Assembly: GCA_001897995.1 (NCBI GenBank)
Contig: MKRV01000210.1
Coordinates: forward strand, 1-64,000
From: Alphaproteobacteria bacterium 65-37
Lineage (GTDB): Bacteria > Pseudomonadota > Alphaproteobacteria > Reyranellales > Reyranellaceae
Reading direction: 5' to 3'
DNA length: 64,000 nt
In this document: positions 52,854 to 63,202 of the stretch, one piece after another
Numbering within the stretch: position 1 is the first letter of the stretch
Layout of the letters: every line of letters starts with the position of its first letter
Program-made: the position numbers and the translations under genes
Notes under the pieces: model-generated
What the model was told of the DNA's origin: nothing
What the model saw: the letters and a program-made list of their open reading frames with translations, nothing else
Databases searched by the model: none

Positions 52854-53765
52854 CTAACCGAGTCCCAGCTTGGGACGCACCCAGGAGGCCAGCTTTCCGA
52901 TGGCGTCGTCGGCCTCCGGCGCGACGCCCGCCAGGAAGTGGAAGACGTGCTGCATGTCGGGATAGACGTCGACGGTGACATCGACCCCCGCCTTGCGCGC
53001 CCTCTCGGCGAACCGTTGGCTGTCGTCGAGCAGCGTCTCGTCGCCGCCGACCTGGATGTAGACCGGTGGCAAGCCCTTCAAGTCGGCATAGAGCGGACTG
53101 GCCAACGGGTCCTTCGGGTTCCCGCCCTCGCCCAGGAACGTGCCGGCCATCACCTTGATGATGTCGCGCGACACCAGCACGTCCTTCTCGGCATTGCTGT
53201 CAAAGCTCTTGCCGGTCGCCTCCATGTCGACCCACGGCGACAACGGCATGGTTGCAACCGGCATCGGCAAGCCGCGCTCGCGCGCCCGCAGCAGCGTCGT
53301 GATCGCAAGCCCACCACCGGCCGAATCGCCGGTGAGCGCAATGTGCTGCGGCTTGACGCCCTGATCGAGCAGCCAGCGATAGCTGGTCACCACGTCGTCG
53401 ACTGGCCCCGGATGCACGTGCTCCGGGGCGCGGCCGTAATGTACAATCAGCGCGCGGCAGCCGATCACCTTGGCGAAATTCCCGTACACCTTGCGATGCG
53501 TGTACATCGAGCCGGTGACGTAGCCGCCGCCGTGAGTGCAGAGCAGCACGCGGTCTTGCACGCAGCCCTTCGGCGTCGCCCACAGCGCGGGCACGCCGCC
53601 GGCCGTCACCTCGACATAGTCAACGCCGCCAGGCTCGGCAGTGACGTCGCCCCAGTGCTCGAACATGCGGCGCATCTGGTCGAGCTCCATGGACGGGTTG
53701 GCGGCGAGCGCGGCCACCCAGCCCTTGTAGAGCGTCTTGAGCTCCTCCGACTGTACGCTCGGCAT
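52854..53765 (-). CDS. Alpha/beta hydrolase of the hormone-sensitive-lipase family, second
   Basis: The 303-residue esterase has HGGG (78-81), a GRAPEH box in place of RLAPEH, nucleophile S148 in GDSAGG, and DMQHVFH with the catalytic His. It starts 11 bases after the luciferase-like monooxygenase stop, with GAGGGCGAG as ribosome site. The pair repeats the monooxygenase-plus-esterase theme of the BVMO operon: the flavin enzyme could form an ester or lactone and this enzyme cut it. Expression should depend on the sigma-54 promoter upstream. Confidence 0.92.
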   Translation of the reverse strand: MPSVQSEELKTLYKGWVAALAANPSMELDQMRRMFEHWGDVTAEPGGVDYVEVTAGGVPALWATPKGCVQDRVLLCTHGGGYVTGSMYTHRKVYGNFAKVIGCRALIVHYGRAPEHVHPGPVDDVVTSYRWLLDQGVKPQHIALTGDSAGGGLAITTLLRARERGLPMPVATMPLSPWVDMEATGKSFDSNAEKDVLVSRDIIKVMAGTFLGEGGNPKDPLASPLYADLKGLPPVYIQVGGDETLLDDSQRFAERARKAGVDVTVDVYPDMQHVFHFLAGVAPEADDAIGKLASWVRPKLGLG

Positions 53766-53776
53766 CTCGCCCTCCC

Positions 53777-55177
53777 TCACTCGGCCGCCGCGCGCTGCGC
53801 CGCCGGCGCGCCGACATAGTCGATGCCGACGCTCGGCAGCTCCACCTTGCCGCCGCACTCGCGGGCGATGACCGGCATCACTTCCTCGGCAAAGAGCTGC
53901 ATCTGGTCCTCGATCTCACGGCCCTCGAAGCCGCCGAGCTCGAACCATGCGAGGAACGAGAAGTCCTCGTAACCGCACTCGGTCTTCATCTTCATGATCT
54001 TGTCGATCACGAACTGCTTGGAGCCCTGGATCGCAATCTCGCGCTCGCGCAGCATGTCGGCCGTGACGCGCTTGTTGAGGTCGAACATCGGCTCGTTGAG
54101 CCGCGCCACCACGGCGCCGAAGCCGAACGGGCCGTAGTAGTCGAATTGCAGCTCCATGGCGCGCGCCGCTCGCTCGAGCGCCTGCTTCTCCTTGCCCGGG
54201 GTGGTGATGTGGATGTAGCGGCTGGTCATGATGCCACGCCGCTTGGCAGCGTCCCAACCGTACTTGAAGCGGCCGCGCCCGTGCATGTCCGGCCAGCCGG
54301 CCTTCTCGGCCGCCTCATAGTAGATATCGATGTTCTTGCGCAGACGGTCGTTGGGCTCGACGATCATCACGCCGTTCAGTCCCTTCTCAGCCGCCCACTT
54401 GATCGAGCGCGAACTGGTCACCGGCTCCCAGAGCTGCGGATGCGGCTTCTGAACCGGTTGCGGAAAGACCTGCAGCTCCTTCAAGGTCGTGGTCGTTGCC
54501 TGCACGGGATTGCCTGCGGAGTACATGTCGGGCTCGCCGATCGCCACGACGTCCTCGAGTGCGCGACCGGCCTTCTCCATGCCGAAATAGGCCAGGGTCT
54601 GCTTGTGGTTCCACTTGGTGTAGGTCGGCGGCACCGAGAAGTTCTCGCCATGATGGGAGAAGGAGTCCTCCGTCCAGCACTTCTTCATCACCGCGATGAC
54701 TTCCTCGAAGGCCTTGCGGTTGCGTTCCTGGTCCTGGATGGTCGAGCCGTAGGGGCGTCCCAGCGTCTCGTTCTCACGCGGCTGATAGCCGCGACCGACA
54801 CCGCACTCGACCCGACCGCCGCTGATCACGTCCAGGAGTGCGACCTGCTCGGCGAGCCGCACCGGATGATGCCAGACCACGATGTTGGCGCACTGGCCGA
54901 GGCGGATCTTCTTGGTGTGCGTGGCGATCGCCATCTGCGTCATCAGCGGATTGGGACTCATCTCCGCGCCTTCGGGCTGGAAGTGATGCTCGGTCAGCCA
55001 GAAGGACTGGAAGCCCAGCCGCTCGGCAAGAATGCCCTGGCGCACTTGATTCACAAGCGTCTCCTGGGCTGCCCGATGGACTTCCTTGAGCGAGCCGTCG
55101 TTCACCGCCACGCCGTCCTTGGTCAAGGTCACCGGCAGGGTCGAAGCACCGTTGTGGAAGACTCCGATCTCCAGCAT
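53777..55177 (-). CDS. Luciferase-like (LLM) flavin-dependent monooxygenase
   Basis: The 466-residue protein has the bacterial-luciferase TIM-barrel pattern: ERLGFQSFWLTEHHFQP, RLGQCANIVVWHHPVRLAEQVALLDVISGGRVECGVGRGY. It is about 100 residues longer than typical members, with a C-terminal extension. Some LLM enzymes are type II Baeyer-Villiger monooxygenases that use reduced flavin from a separate reductase; no reductase is adjacent. It is the first gene behind the sigma-54 promoter and is followed by an esterase. Confidence 0.9.
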   Translation of the reverse strand: MLEIGVFHNGASTLPVTLTKDGVAVNDGSLKEVHRAAQETLVNQVRQGILAERLGFQSFWLTEHHFQPEGAEMSPNPLMTQMAIATHTKKIRLGQCANIVVWHHPVRLAEQVALLDVISGGRVECGVGRGYQPRENETLGRPYGSTIQDQERNRKAFEEVIAVMKKCWTEDSFSHHGENFSVPPTYTKWNHKQTLAYFGMEKAGRALEDVVAIGEPDMYSAGNPVQATTTTLKELQVFPQPVQKPHPQLWEPVTSSRSIKWAAEKGLNGVMIVEPNDRLRKNIDIYYEAAEKAGWPDMHGRGRFKYGWDAAKRRGIMTSRYIHITTPGKEKQALERAARAMELQFDYYGPFGFGAVVARLNEPMFDLNKRVTADMLREREIAIQGSKQFVIDKIMKMKTECGYEDFSFLAWFELGGFEGREIEDQMQLFAEEVMPVIARECGGKVELPSVGIDYVGAPAAQRAAAE

Positions 55178-55236
55178 GTCCTAATCTCCTGTTTGCGTTT
55201 CCTTCCATGCCGCACGCGGCATGACCGCTGGAGCGC

Positions 55237-55251
55237 AACTAGCGTGCCAGA
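55237..55251 (-). promoter_or_regulatory. Sigma-54 promoter of the LLM-esterase operon
   Basis: On the minus strand TGGCACG-CTAG-TTGC matches the -24/-12 consensus exactly (GG and GC with correct spacing). Transcription would start about 12 bases further, near 55225, leaving a leader of about 48 bases before the ATG at 55177. The divergent gene encodes a sigma-54 activator. Confidence 0.85.
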
Positions 55252-55301
55252 AGGAAAATCACGGCACGGCAAGGACTTGCCGGATGGCATGCATGGCAGC
55301 T

Positions 55302-55318
55302 TGATGCGCAGCGCTACA
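55302..55318. promoter_or_regulatory. Activator binding site 1 (UAS)
   Basis: TGATGCG-CAG-CGCTACA, an imperfect inverted repeat, about 50 bp upstream of the -24 box. It differs from site 2 at one arm position and in the 3-base spacer. Confidence 0.7.
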
Positions 55319-55334
55319 CATCCTGCGCGGCGAC

Positions 55335-55351
55335 TGTTGCGAAACGCTACA
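55335..55351. promoter_or_regulatory. Activator binding site 2 (UAS)
   Basis: TGTTGCG-AAA-CGCTACA, exactly 33 bp (three helical turns) from site 1, so both dimers face the same side of the DNA. This is the usual arrangement for AcoR/NtrC-type activators. Confidence 0.7.
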
Positions 55352-55502
55352 GCGCACTCGATTTACAGGGTCGCAATCGGGCGCCTATCCTTTCGGCAAG
55401 CAAGCTGCCTCCTCGATCGTCGATCCCCGCGTCGAGCATCTCGTCACGAAGAGCCGAAGCGGTGCGCCGCGATCGGCGGCAGCCCTTGGGAGGAGCTTGG
55501 TG

Positions 55503-57440
55503 ATGAAAGATATCCCGCTCGCTCAGCTGTGCTCCAAGGACTACATCCGGACCGTCCGCAGGGTCTGGGAAAGGTTCGTCACCGACCGCCCGGTCGACGA
55601 CGATGCCGTGCGCGATGTCGTCATCGAGTCGTGGCGCCGCTGCCGGCAGAACGGCGTCAATCCGGCGACCAAATCGGCGCCACTGCGGGTCAACGGTCCT
55701 GACGTCGACCGCTTCCAGCGGCGCAACGCGCCGTTCTACGACGCGGTGCGCGCGTGCGTGCCGCCGATCGTTCCCTATCTCATGGGTTCGCGCACCATCC
55801 TGATCACCAGCGATCCCGACGGCACCCTGCTGTCGGTCGACGGCGATCCGCATCTCACCGACCGGCTCGCCGCTGACCACATCGTTCCGGGCGCCGCGTG
55901 GCACGAGTGCAGCAGCGGCACCAATGCGGTGGGCACGGCGCTGGCGCTGGGGAAGGCGCTGCACATCCATGCCGAGGAGCACTTCTGTGAAGTCGCCAAG
56001 CCCTGGAGCTGCACCGCCGCGGTGATCCGCGATCCACTAGACCGTCGCATCGTCGGCGTGGTCGATATCACCGGGCCGCCCGACACGGTCAACGCGCAGA
56101 CCTGGCCGTTCGTCATGTCGCTGGTCGGCCAGCTGCAGGGCCACTTGCAGAAGCACGCGCTGGCCAAGCGGGCGCGGCTGATTGAGCTGTTTGAAGCCGC
56201 AATTGGCGGGCGTGAGACCGCTGCCGTCCTGCTCGACGCGCAGGGCCGCGTGATCGCGCGCACGGTGCAGGCCTCCTCGGCATTGCGCGAGCACGGCCTC
56301 AGCCGGACGCAAGCGATGGGCGAACTTGTCGCGGCACCGCGCGGAGAGGTCGCGCCGAAATGGCTGGCATCGCTGGCGCCGGGAATCCGGCCGGAATGGC
56401 TGTCCCCGCTCAGGGAGAATGGGCATTGCATCGGCGCCATCCTACATTTGCCTACGACCGGTCGCGGACAGCGCACGAGGTCGCACCGCACGGAGGCAGA
56501 GGAGCCGCTGGCGCCAGCTTTCCAAGCGCTGCTCCAGACATCACCATCGCTCGAGAGCCTTCTGCGGCAGGCCGAGCGTTTCGCCGCAGCGAGCACACCG
56601 TTGCTGCTCGAGGGGGAGACCGGCACCGGCAAGGATGTGCTGGCGCGTGCCGTGCACGCGGCGGGTCCTTTCCAGTCGGGTCCTTTCGTGCCTGTCAATT
56701 GCGCTGCCTTGCCGCGCGATATCCTGGCAAGCGAGCTGTTCGGCCACGCCGAAGGAGCTTTTACCGGCGCGCGCCGTGGCGGCTCCCGCGGCCGTTTCGA
56801 GCAGGCCCATGGCGGCGTGCTGTTCCTCGACGAGATCGGCGATATGCCCTGCGACCTGCAGCCCTATCTGCTGCGCGCCCTGGAGGAAGGCGCTGTGTGG
56901 CGGCTCGGCGAGGCGGCGCCGCGCAGGATCGCGATGCGAGTCATTGCCGCCACCAATCGTCCTCTTGCCAAGGACATGGCGGCCGGGCGCTTCCGCGCCG
57001 ACCTCTATCATCGTCTCAACGTCACTTGCCTGAGCTTGCCGCCACTGCGCGAACGGACAGGCGACATTCCGCATCTTGTCGGGCATATGCTGCGCGACAT
57101 CGCTGGTGCGGCGTCTGCGACACGGATCGCACCGGAGGTCATGGATGTCTTCCTGCGCTACCGTTGGCCTGGTAACGTACGCGAGTTGCGCAATTGTTTG
57201 CAGCGCATGGTTCTGCTGGCGACGGACCCTATACTCAGCCTCGATCTTCTGCCGACGGCAATTCTGGAGGATGAGTCGCCGTGCGGCTTACCCCTCGCCT
57301 CGACGATCCGCGGCGCCGAGCGACAGATGGTGCTAGCCGCCATTCGGCGCGAGGGCGGGAACCTCAGCCGCGCCGCTCGATCGCTAGGTATCGCTCGAAC
57401 GACGCTCTATCGGCACATCCGTCGCTGCAGTACCGATTGA
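55503..57440 (+). CDS. Sigma-54-dependent activator, AcoR-like (GAF-AAA-Fis)
   Basis: The 645-residue protein has an N-terminal sensory region with a GAF domain (about 75-225; WHECSSGTNAVGTAL is typical of AcoR/MimR relatives), a sigma-54 interaction AAA domain with Walker A GETGTGKD (371-378), the sigma-54-contacting GAFTGA (418-423) and Walker B FLDE (441-444), and a Fis-type HTH at 617-640. The effector is probably a small ketone, alcohol or acid. ATG 55503 has GGGAGGAG upstream. It should activate the divergent LLM-esterase operon and may repress its own gene, since the sites lie between them. Confidence 0.93.
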   Translation: MKDIPLAQLCSKDYIRTVRRVWERFVTDRPVDDDAVRDVVIESWRRCRQNGVNPATKSAPLRVNGPDVDRFQRRNAPFYDAVRACVPPIVPYLMGSRTILITSDPDGTLLSVDGDPHLTDRLAADHIVPGAAWHECSSGTNAVGTALALGKALHIHAEEHFCEVAKPWSCTAAVIRDPLDRRIVGVVDITGPPDTVNAQTWPFVMSLVGQLQGHLQKHALAKRARLIELFEAAIGGRETAAVLLDAQGRVIARTVQASSALREHGLSRTQAMGELVAAPRGEVAPKWLASLAPGIRPEWLSPLRENGHCIGAILHLPTTGRGQRTRSHRTEAEEPLAPAFQALLQTSPSLESLLRQAERFAAASTPLLLEGETGTGKDVLARAVHAAGPFQSGPFVPVNCAALPRDILASELFGHAEGAFTGARRGGSRGRFEQAHGGVLFLDEIGDMPCDLQPYLLRALEEGAVWRLGEAAPRRIAMRVIAATNRPLAKDMAAGRFRADLYHRLNVTCLSLPPLRERTGDIPHLVGHMLRDIAGAASATRIAPEVMDVFLRYRWPGNVRELRNCLQRMVLLATDPILSLDLLPTAILEDESPCGLPLASTIRGAERQMVLAAIRREGGNLSRAARSLGIARTTLYRHIRRCSTD

Positions 57441-58012
57441 AGTCATTGTCGAGGGTGTTCGATTTCGCTTGAGCCGTACGCGGTACGGGCGCCGTTCCCA
57501 TTTTCCAGATCAGGCCCTGCGGCGGGGAGGAGTCATGCTTGAAACGTGGCTCTACGGCCCGGTCAAAAGCCTTCTCCAAACCGCCAATGCGCGCACCGGC
57601 AATCAAGATCGGTTTGCTTCGCACCACGTGGTCCTTCACGTCCGGATAAATCCCCCTGCGCAGGTTGGCTTTCTCTCGCTTCAAAGACAGTCGGGTGCTG
57701 GCGAGCTATGTTCTCTCGATTCTCGGAATAATGTCTCTCGACTGAAGTGCATTGTTTCGCTCGTCTGCCAGGCTATGTCGGAAAGGTGCTGATGCACTCG
57801 CGACCTGCACTCGGATCAAGGAATGCACCATGATTCCCAGCAGCCGAATGCTGCTGCTTTCACGGCGGGGTGGCGGGCCCGACCAAAAAGCCGTGCTGGC
57901 CGATCCGCGGTGAGGCAATGGATTGGGCCGGTAATGTCGCGGAAGGGTCGGAAGGGGGCCGGCTCGCGCCGTCTTTCCTTTCGAATGCCTCCTTCGGAAG
58001 CGTCGGCGCCGG
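57441..58012. other. 570 bp without an intact gene
   Basis: No convincing gene. On the minus strand about 57565-57640 reads SKPILIAGARIGGLEKA, which resembles the FAD-binding start of salicylate-hydroxylase-like monooxygenases (GxGxxG with Arg in one position), but nothing after it fits. It may be a very short relic. Confidence 0.45.
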
Positions 58013-59656
<1,644 letters not shown>

Positions 59657-59712
59657 GATCTCCTCCCGACGAAAAACTGGCGCAAGCGGTGTCTCGAGTT
59701 AGCTGGAATAGC

Positions 59713-60734
59713 TCATTCGACTGCCTGCTTTTCCTGAACGGCGGCCGGGCTGTCTGTCCCTGTCAAATCCGTCAGCAGCGGCAGAACCTCGGCGGCGACG
59801 CGCTCGATCTGCGCCTGACGCAGCTCATACGGTCCCAGCAAGTCGAGCACGATGTGCCGCACGCCGGCGGCATAGAAGGCACGCATGCACTCGGCAACGT
59901 TGGCCGCCGGGCCGAGGGCACAGTAGCGTTGCGCCGCCTTGCGGAAATCCATGGCGTAGCGAACGCTTAGTGTCTCGGACGCCGCGTCGAGCGCCTTCTC
60001 GTATGTGTCGTCCAGCCGCGTGAACAGCAGATGGCCCGTGCCGAAGCGGGCAAGCTTGCGCCCAGCGGCTGTCGCAGCCATCGCAATCACATCGAGGCTG
60101 CTTCGGTACATCTCCGGTGTTAACACGTACGACATCCAGCCATCGGCCAAGCGGCCCTGCGCTTCAGCGCTCCTTCCGATCGTCCGCCGCACCAGATCGG
60201 CGGGCCTCCCGATTGCCGCGGGGGTGGTTGCATCTGAACTTCGCTGAAGGTGCTGAACCTTCCCTGATGCGTGACCGGCTCGCCAGTCCAGAGCTTGCGC
60301 AGTACCACGATCCCTTCGCTGAGCCGCGCGCCGCGCTCCCGAATTGGTGCGCCGGCCAGAGCGTATTCCTTAGGGAACTCGCCGCCGACACCAACGCCAA
60401 AGATGAGGCGCCCCTCGGTCAGATGGTCGAGGGTCGCAACCTGCTTGGCCACCGGCCCCGCGTGCCGCAGTGGCAGTAGATAGACCGATGTCCCAAACAG
60501 CAGCCGCCGGCTGACGACGGCAGCCTGAGCAAGCTGTAGCAGCGGATCAAGGATGGGGATGGCGAAGGCGATGTGATCGCCAACCCACAGCGAGTCGAAG
60601 CCGCTTCGGTCCACGAGTTGCACCAGCGAGACCAGTTCGTCGATGCGTGGAAGCCATGGGCCAGTCGCAGGTTCGGTGCGACGGTGGATGGTCTGGATGC
60701 CGATTCGTAGGCGAGCATCGAGTGGCAGTGGCAT
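59713..60734 (-). pseudogene. LLM-class flavin-dependent oxidoreductase, frameshifted
   Basis: The frame from ATG 60734 encodes the LLM start (RIGIQTIHRR, FDSLWVGDHIAFAIP, GRLIFGVGVGGEFPKEYALAG) up to IWCGGRSEGALKR. The match then continues one frame over as GRLADGWMSYVLTPEMY to the end at 59713. The shift lies near 60150-60160. Both parts are well conserved, so the gene is either freshly broken or misread; joined, it gives about 340 residues of the F420/FMN-dependent type. Confidence 0.78.
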
Positions 60735-60759
60735 GGACGTCTTCCCCGAGGACCGGAAC

Positions 60760-61803
60760 TCAAGTGGTGGCAAAGCCCTGGAAGGCATGCGGTATCCGGC
60801 GGATGTCGGCGACGAGCTCGCGCACCAGTCCGGGCTCTGTTCCCGGTGCCAAGTTCAGCTCGATAGCGTCAGCCACTCCACCGAAACGGGTTTCGATGGC
60901 AGGCACGATCTCGTCGTAAGTGCCGCAGGCCGCAAAGATGCGCACAACGTCGTCCGAGACAAGTGCCGCCATTTCCTTCCAGCGGCCCTGGACCGAGAGA
61001 TCGTGCAGCTTCATCCCGAGATCCTGGAGCCCATGCAGCTCCAGGATGGGCATATAGGTACGCGTGGAACCGTAGAAGGCGATGCGGAAGCGCACCCAGT
61101 CCATGGCTTTCGCCACCGACGCGGCGTCCGGCCCGGTCGCGACGAAGCCGCCGCCATGCACGTTGAAATGCTCGCGCTTGCGGCCGCTGCGGCGCATGCC
61201 CTCCACCAGGCGCGGCATGCACACTTCCTCAAGATAGCGCCGCGAGCAGATCGGGTGCAGCCGCACACCGTCGGCGACCTCACCGGCCACCCGCAACATT
61301 GCCGGCCCAACCGCTGCAATTGTCACCGGGACCATCGGCAGGCCGGTGGGCTCGGGCGAAAAATCCGGGGTCATCAGCGTGAGCCGATAGTGCTCGCCCT
61401 CGTAACGCAGCTCTTCGCCAGTCTGCCAACAGCGCCAGATCGCGCGCAGCGCTCGAACATAGTCGCGCAGACGCGGTGCCGGCGGGCTCCAAGGAACGCC
61501 GAAGCGGCGTTCATTGTGGCCTTTCACCTGGCTGCCCAGGCCGAGCACGAAGCGGCCTGTTGAATTGGCGTGCAGGTCCCAAGCCTGCATTGCTGTCACC
61601 GCCGGACTGCGCGGAAAGGCGACTGCGACAGACGTCGTAAGCGCGAGCCGTTTGGTCGCAAGCGCCGCGACGGCGAGCGGCAAGAATGGGTCATGCTTCG
61701 CCTCCACCGTCATGAGCGCGTCGAACCCAGCCGTCTCCGCCGCTCGCGCTGCCGATCCGGTCTGATTCCAGTCGTTCACCGGCAGCATCGTAAACACCTG
61801 CAT
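60760..61803 (-). CDS. LLM-class flavin-dependent oxidoreductase
   Basis: The 347-residue TIM-barrel protein has FDALMTVEAKHDPFLPL, RLALTTSVAVAFPRSPAVTAMQAWDLHANSTGRFVLGLGSQVKGH and RLHPICS near the flavin pocket. It is like the F420-dependent group common in mycobacteria and some Proteobacteria; which flavin it uses cannot be told. ATG 61803 starts the conserved part. It stands 36 bases after the NPD gene and 26 before the frameshifted LLM gene. Confidence 0.88.
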   Translation of the reverse strand: MQVFTMLPVNDWNQTGSAARAAETAGFDALMTVEAKHDPFLPLAVAALATKRLALTTSVAVAFPRSPAVTAMQAWDLHANSTGRFVLGLGSQVKGHNERRFGVPWSPPAPRLRDYVRALRAIWRCWQTGEELRYEGEHYRLTLMTPDFSPEPTGLPMVPVTIAAVGPAMLRVAGEVADGVRLHPICSRRYLEEVCMPRLVEGMRRSGRKREHFNVHGGGFVATGPDAASVAKAMDWVRFRIAFYGSTRTYMPILELHGLQDLGMKLHDLSVQGRWKEMAALVSDDVVRIFAACGTYDEIVPAIETRFGGVADAIELNLAPGTEPGLVRELVADIRRIPHAFQGFATT

Positions 61804-61839
61804 CGCGCCCAACCCCTCACGTGGTCCGCTCGTCGGCAA

Positions 61840-62871
61840 TCAGGTTGCGATCCGCCGGCACAGTCGGTCGAGCGCGGCGTCCGCCTCTCGGACGATTTGC
61901 TGGACGACCTCAGCAGCCGGCACAACCGACCCGACCAGACCGCAGCTTTGGCCTGCGGGCAAAACGCCGTTCTCCACATCACCCTCCAGCCGGCCGCGCT
62001 CCGAAGCCGGGTGACCCACGTGCACGGCCTGCAAGGGATAGGGTTCGATCTCGTGCTCGCGCCCAACCCAGGAGTCGGTGAAACGGTTGCGAATCAGACG
62101 GCAAGGCTTGCCGCTGTGGGCCCGGGTCACGACGGTCCCAGCGGTGCTGGTTGCCACGATCTTCTTCTTGTAGTTTTCGTGCGCCCGCGCCTCATAGGTG
62201 GCGATGAAGCGCGTGCCCATCCAGATCCCTTGTGCGCCGAACGCCAATGCCGCAGCGAGCCCGCGGCCGTCTGCAAGGCCGCCGCCAGCCAGGACTGGCA
62301 CCTCCACGGCGTCTACGACCGCTGGCACCAGCACCGCAGTTCCGATCTGGCCAACATGGCCGCCGCCGTCACAACCCGTGGCAATAACTGCATCAACGCC
62401 ATCTGCAACGGCACGCTCCGCATGCTGCACTGCTCCGACCACCGACATCACGAAAATGCCGCGCGCGTGCGCCTCCGGCACTACGGCGGCGGGGCTGCCG
62501 AGCCCTGATATGAGCACGGGGACTCGCTCATCAAGGACCACCTTCACCATCGCAGAGACAGAGGCCGTATAGCGTTCGACCTCCGCCCCGGCGGCCCGCA
62601 CGGTTGCGAACAAGATGTCGACGCCGAATGGCCTGTCCGTGCGCGCCCGCACAGCACGGATCTCACTACGTAGCTCGTCTGCCGTCATGTTCGATCCGGC
62701 ACCAATCACACCGAGACCACCGGCGGCTGATACCGCCGCGGCAAGTTCTGCGCGCGCGACCCAGCCCATGCCCGCCTGGAATACCGGGTGCTCCAAGCCA
62801 AGTCGCTTGCAGAGCGGTGTCAGTAGGCGGTGCCGGGCCAGTGTGGCCAACGTTTCCCTCGTCGGCGTCAT
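61840..62871 (-). CDS. Nitronate monooxygenase-like flavoprotein (NPD family), second
   Basis: The 343-residue protein has HPVFQAGMGWVARAELAAAVSAAGGLGVIG, the FMN motif ATGCDGGGHVGQIGTAVLVP and VLAGGGLADGRGLAAALAFGA. It is shorter than the NPD protein at 37.8 kb and belongs to the same TIM-barrel family. It is the first gene of the minus-strand set and diverges from the P450 gene across a 331-bp region. Confidence 0.9.
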   Translation of the reverse strand: MTPTRETLATLARHRLLTPLCKRLGLEHPVFQAGMGWVARAELAAAVSAAGGLGVIGAGSNMTADELRSEIRAVRARTDRPFGVDILFATVRAAGAEVERYTASVSAMVKVVLDERVPVLISGLGSPAAVVPEAHARGIFVMSVVGAVQHAERAVADGVDAVIATGCDGGGHVGQIGTAVLVPAVVDAVEVPVLAGGGLADGRGLAAALAFGAQGIWMGTRFIATYEARAHENYKKKIVATSTAGTVVTRAHSGKPCRLIRNRFTDSWVGREHEIEPYPLQAVHVGHPASERGRLEGDVENGVLPAGQSCGLVGSVVPAAEVVQQIVREADAALDRLCRRIAT

Positions 62872-63202
62872 GAAGGTCCTTCCCTGATGCGAACTAGGCG
62901 ATCGCCTTCATCGACATCATTCGCTCCGGTATCGCTACCGCAAAGCGGCTCGTGCTGGCACTCGGGTCGTTCGCTCTAATCGCGTCGCCTCTGGTTCCTT
63001 TACCCGCGTCGTCGCTGGTCTTGTGCGCAAACCAACTCCTGGTCTGCATTGACATACCTTGCACTATAGGTAGGCTATTCGAATTGTCATTCGAAAATTT
63101 GCTGCACTTGCCGGAATTAGCTGGACGGCTCGCCAGCTTCGATTTGACTCGGCTGGCATTTCAAATGAACATTAGATTTCGACTTATATGCGGTGAAGGT
63201 CC
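62872..63202. other. Divergent control region between NPD and P450 genes
   Basis: No gene. The P450-facing half holds TTGACA (63049-63054), a possible -10 TAGGCT 16 bases later (63071-63076) and, overlapping the expected start point, the inverted repeat TTCGAAT-N4-ATTCGAA (63078-63095). The remainder is featureless. Confidence 0.55.
63078..63095. promoter_or_regulatory. Inverted repeat at the P450 promoter
   Basis: TTCGAAT-TGTC-ATTCGAA, a perfect 7-bp inverted repeat directly after the putative -10 box, a classic position for a repressor. No regulator gene is adjacent in the window. Confidence 0.55.
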
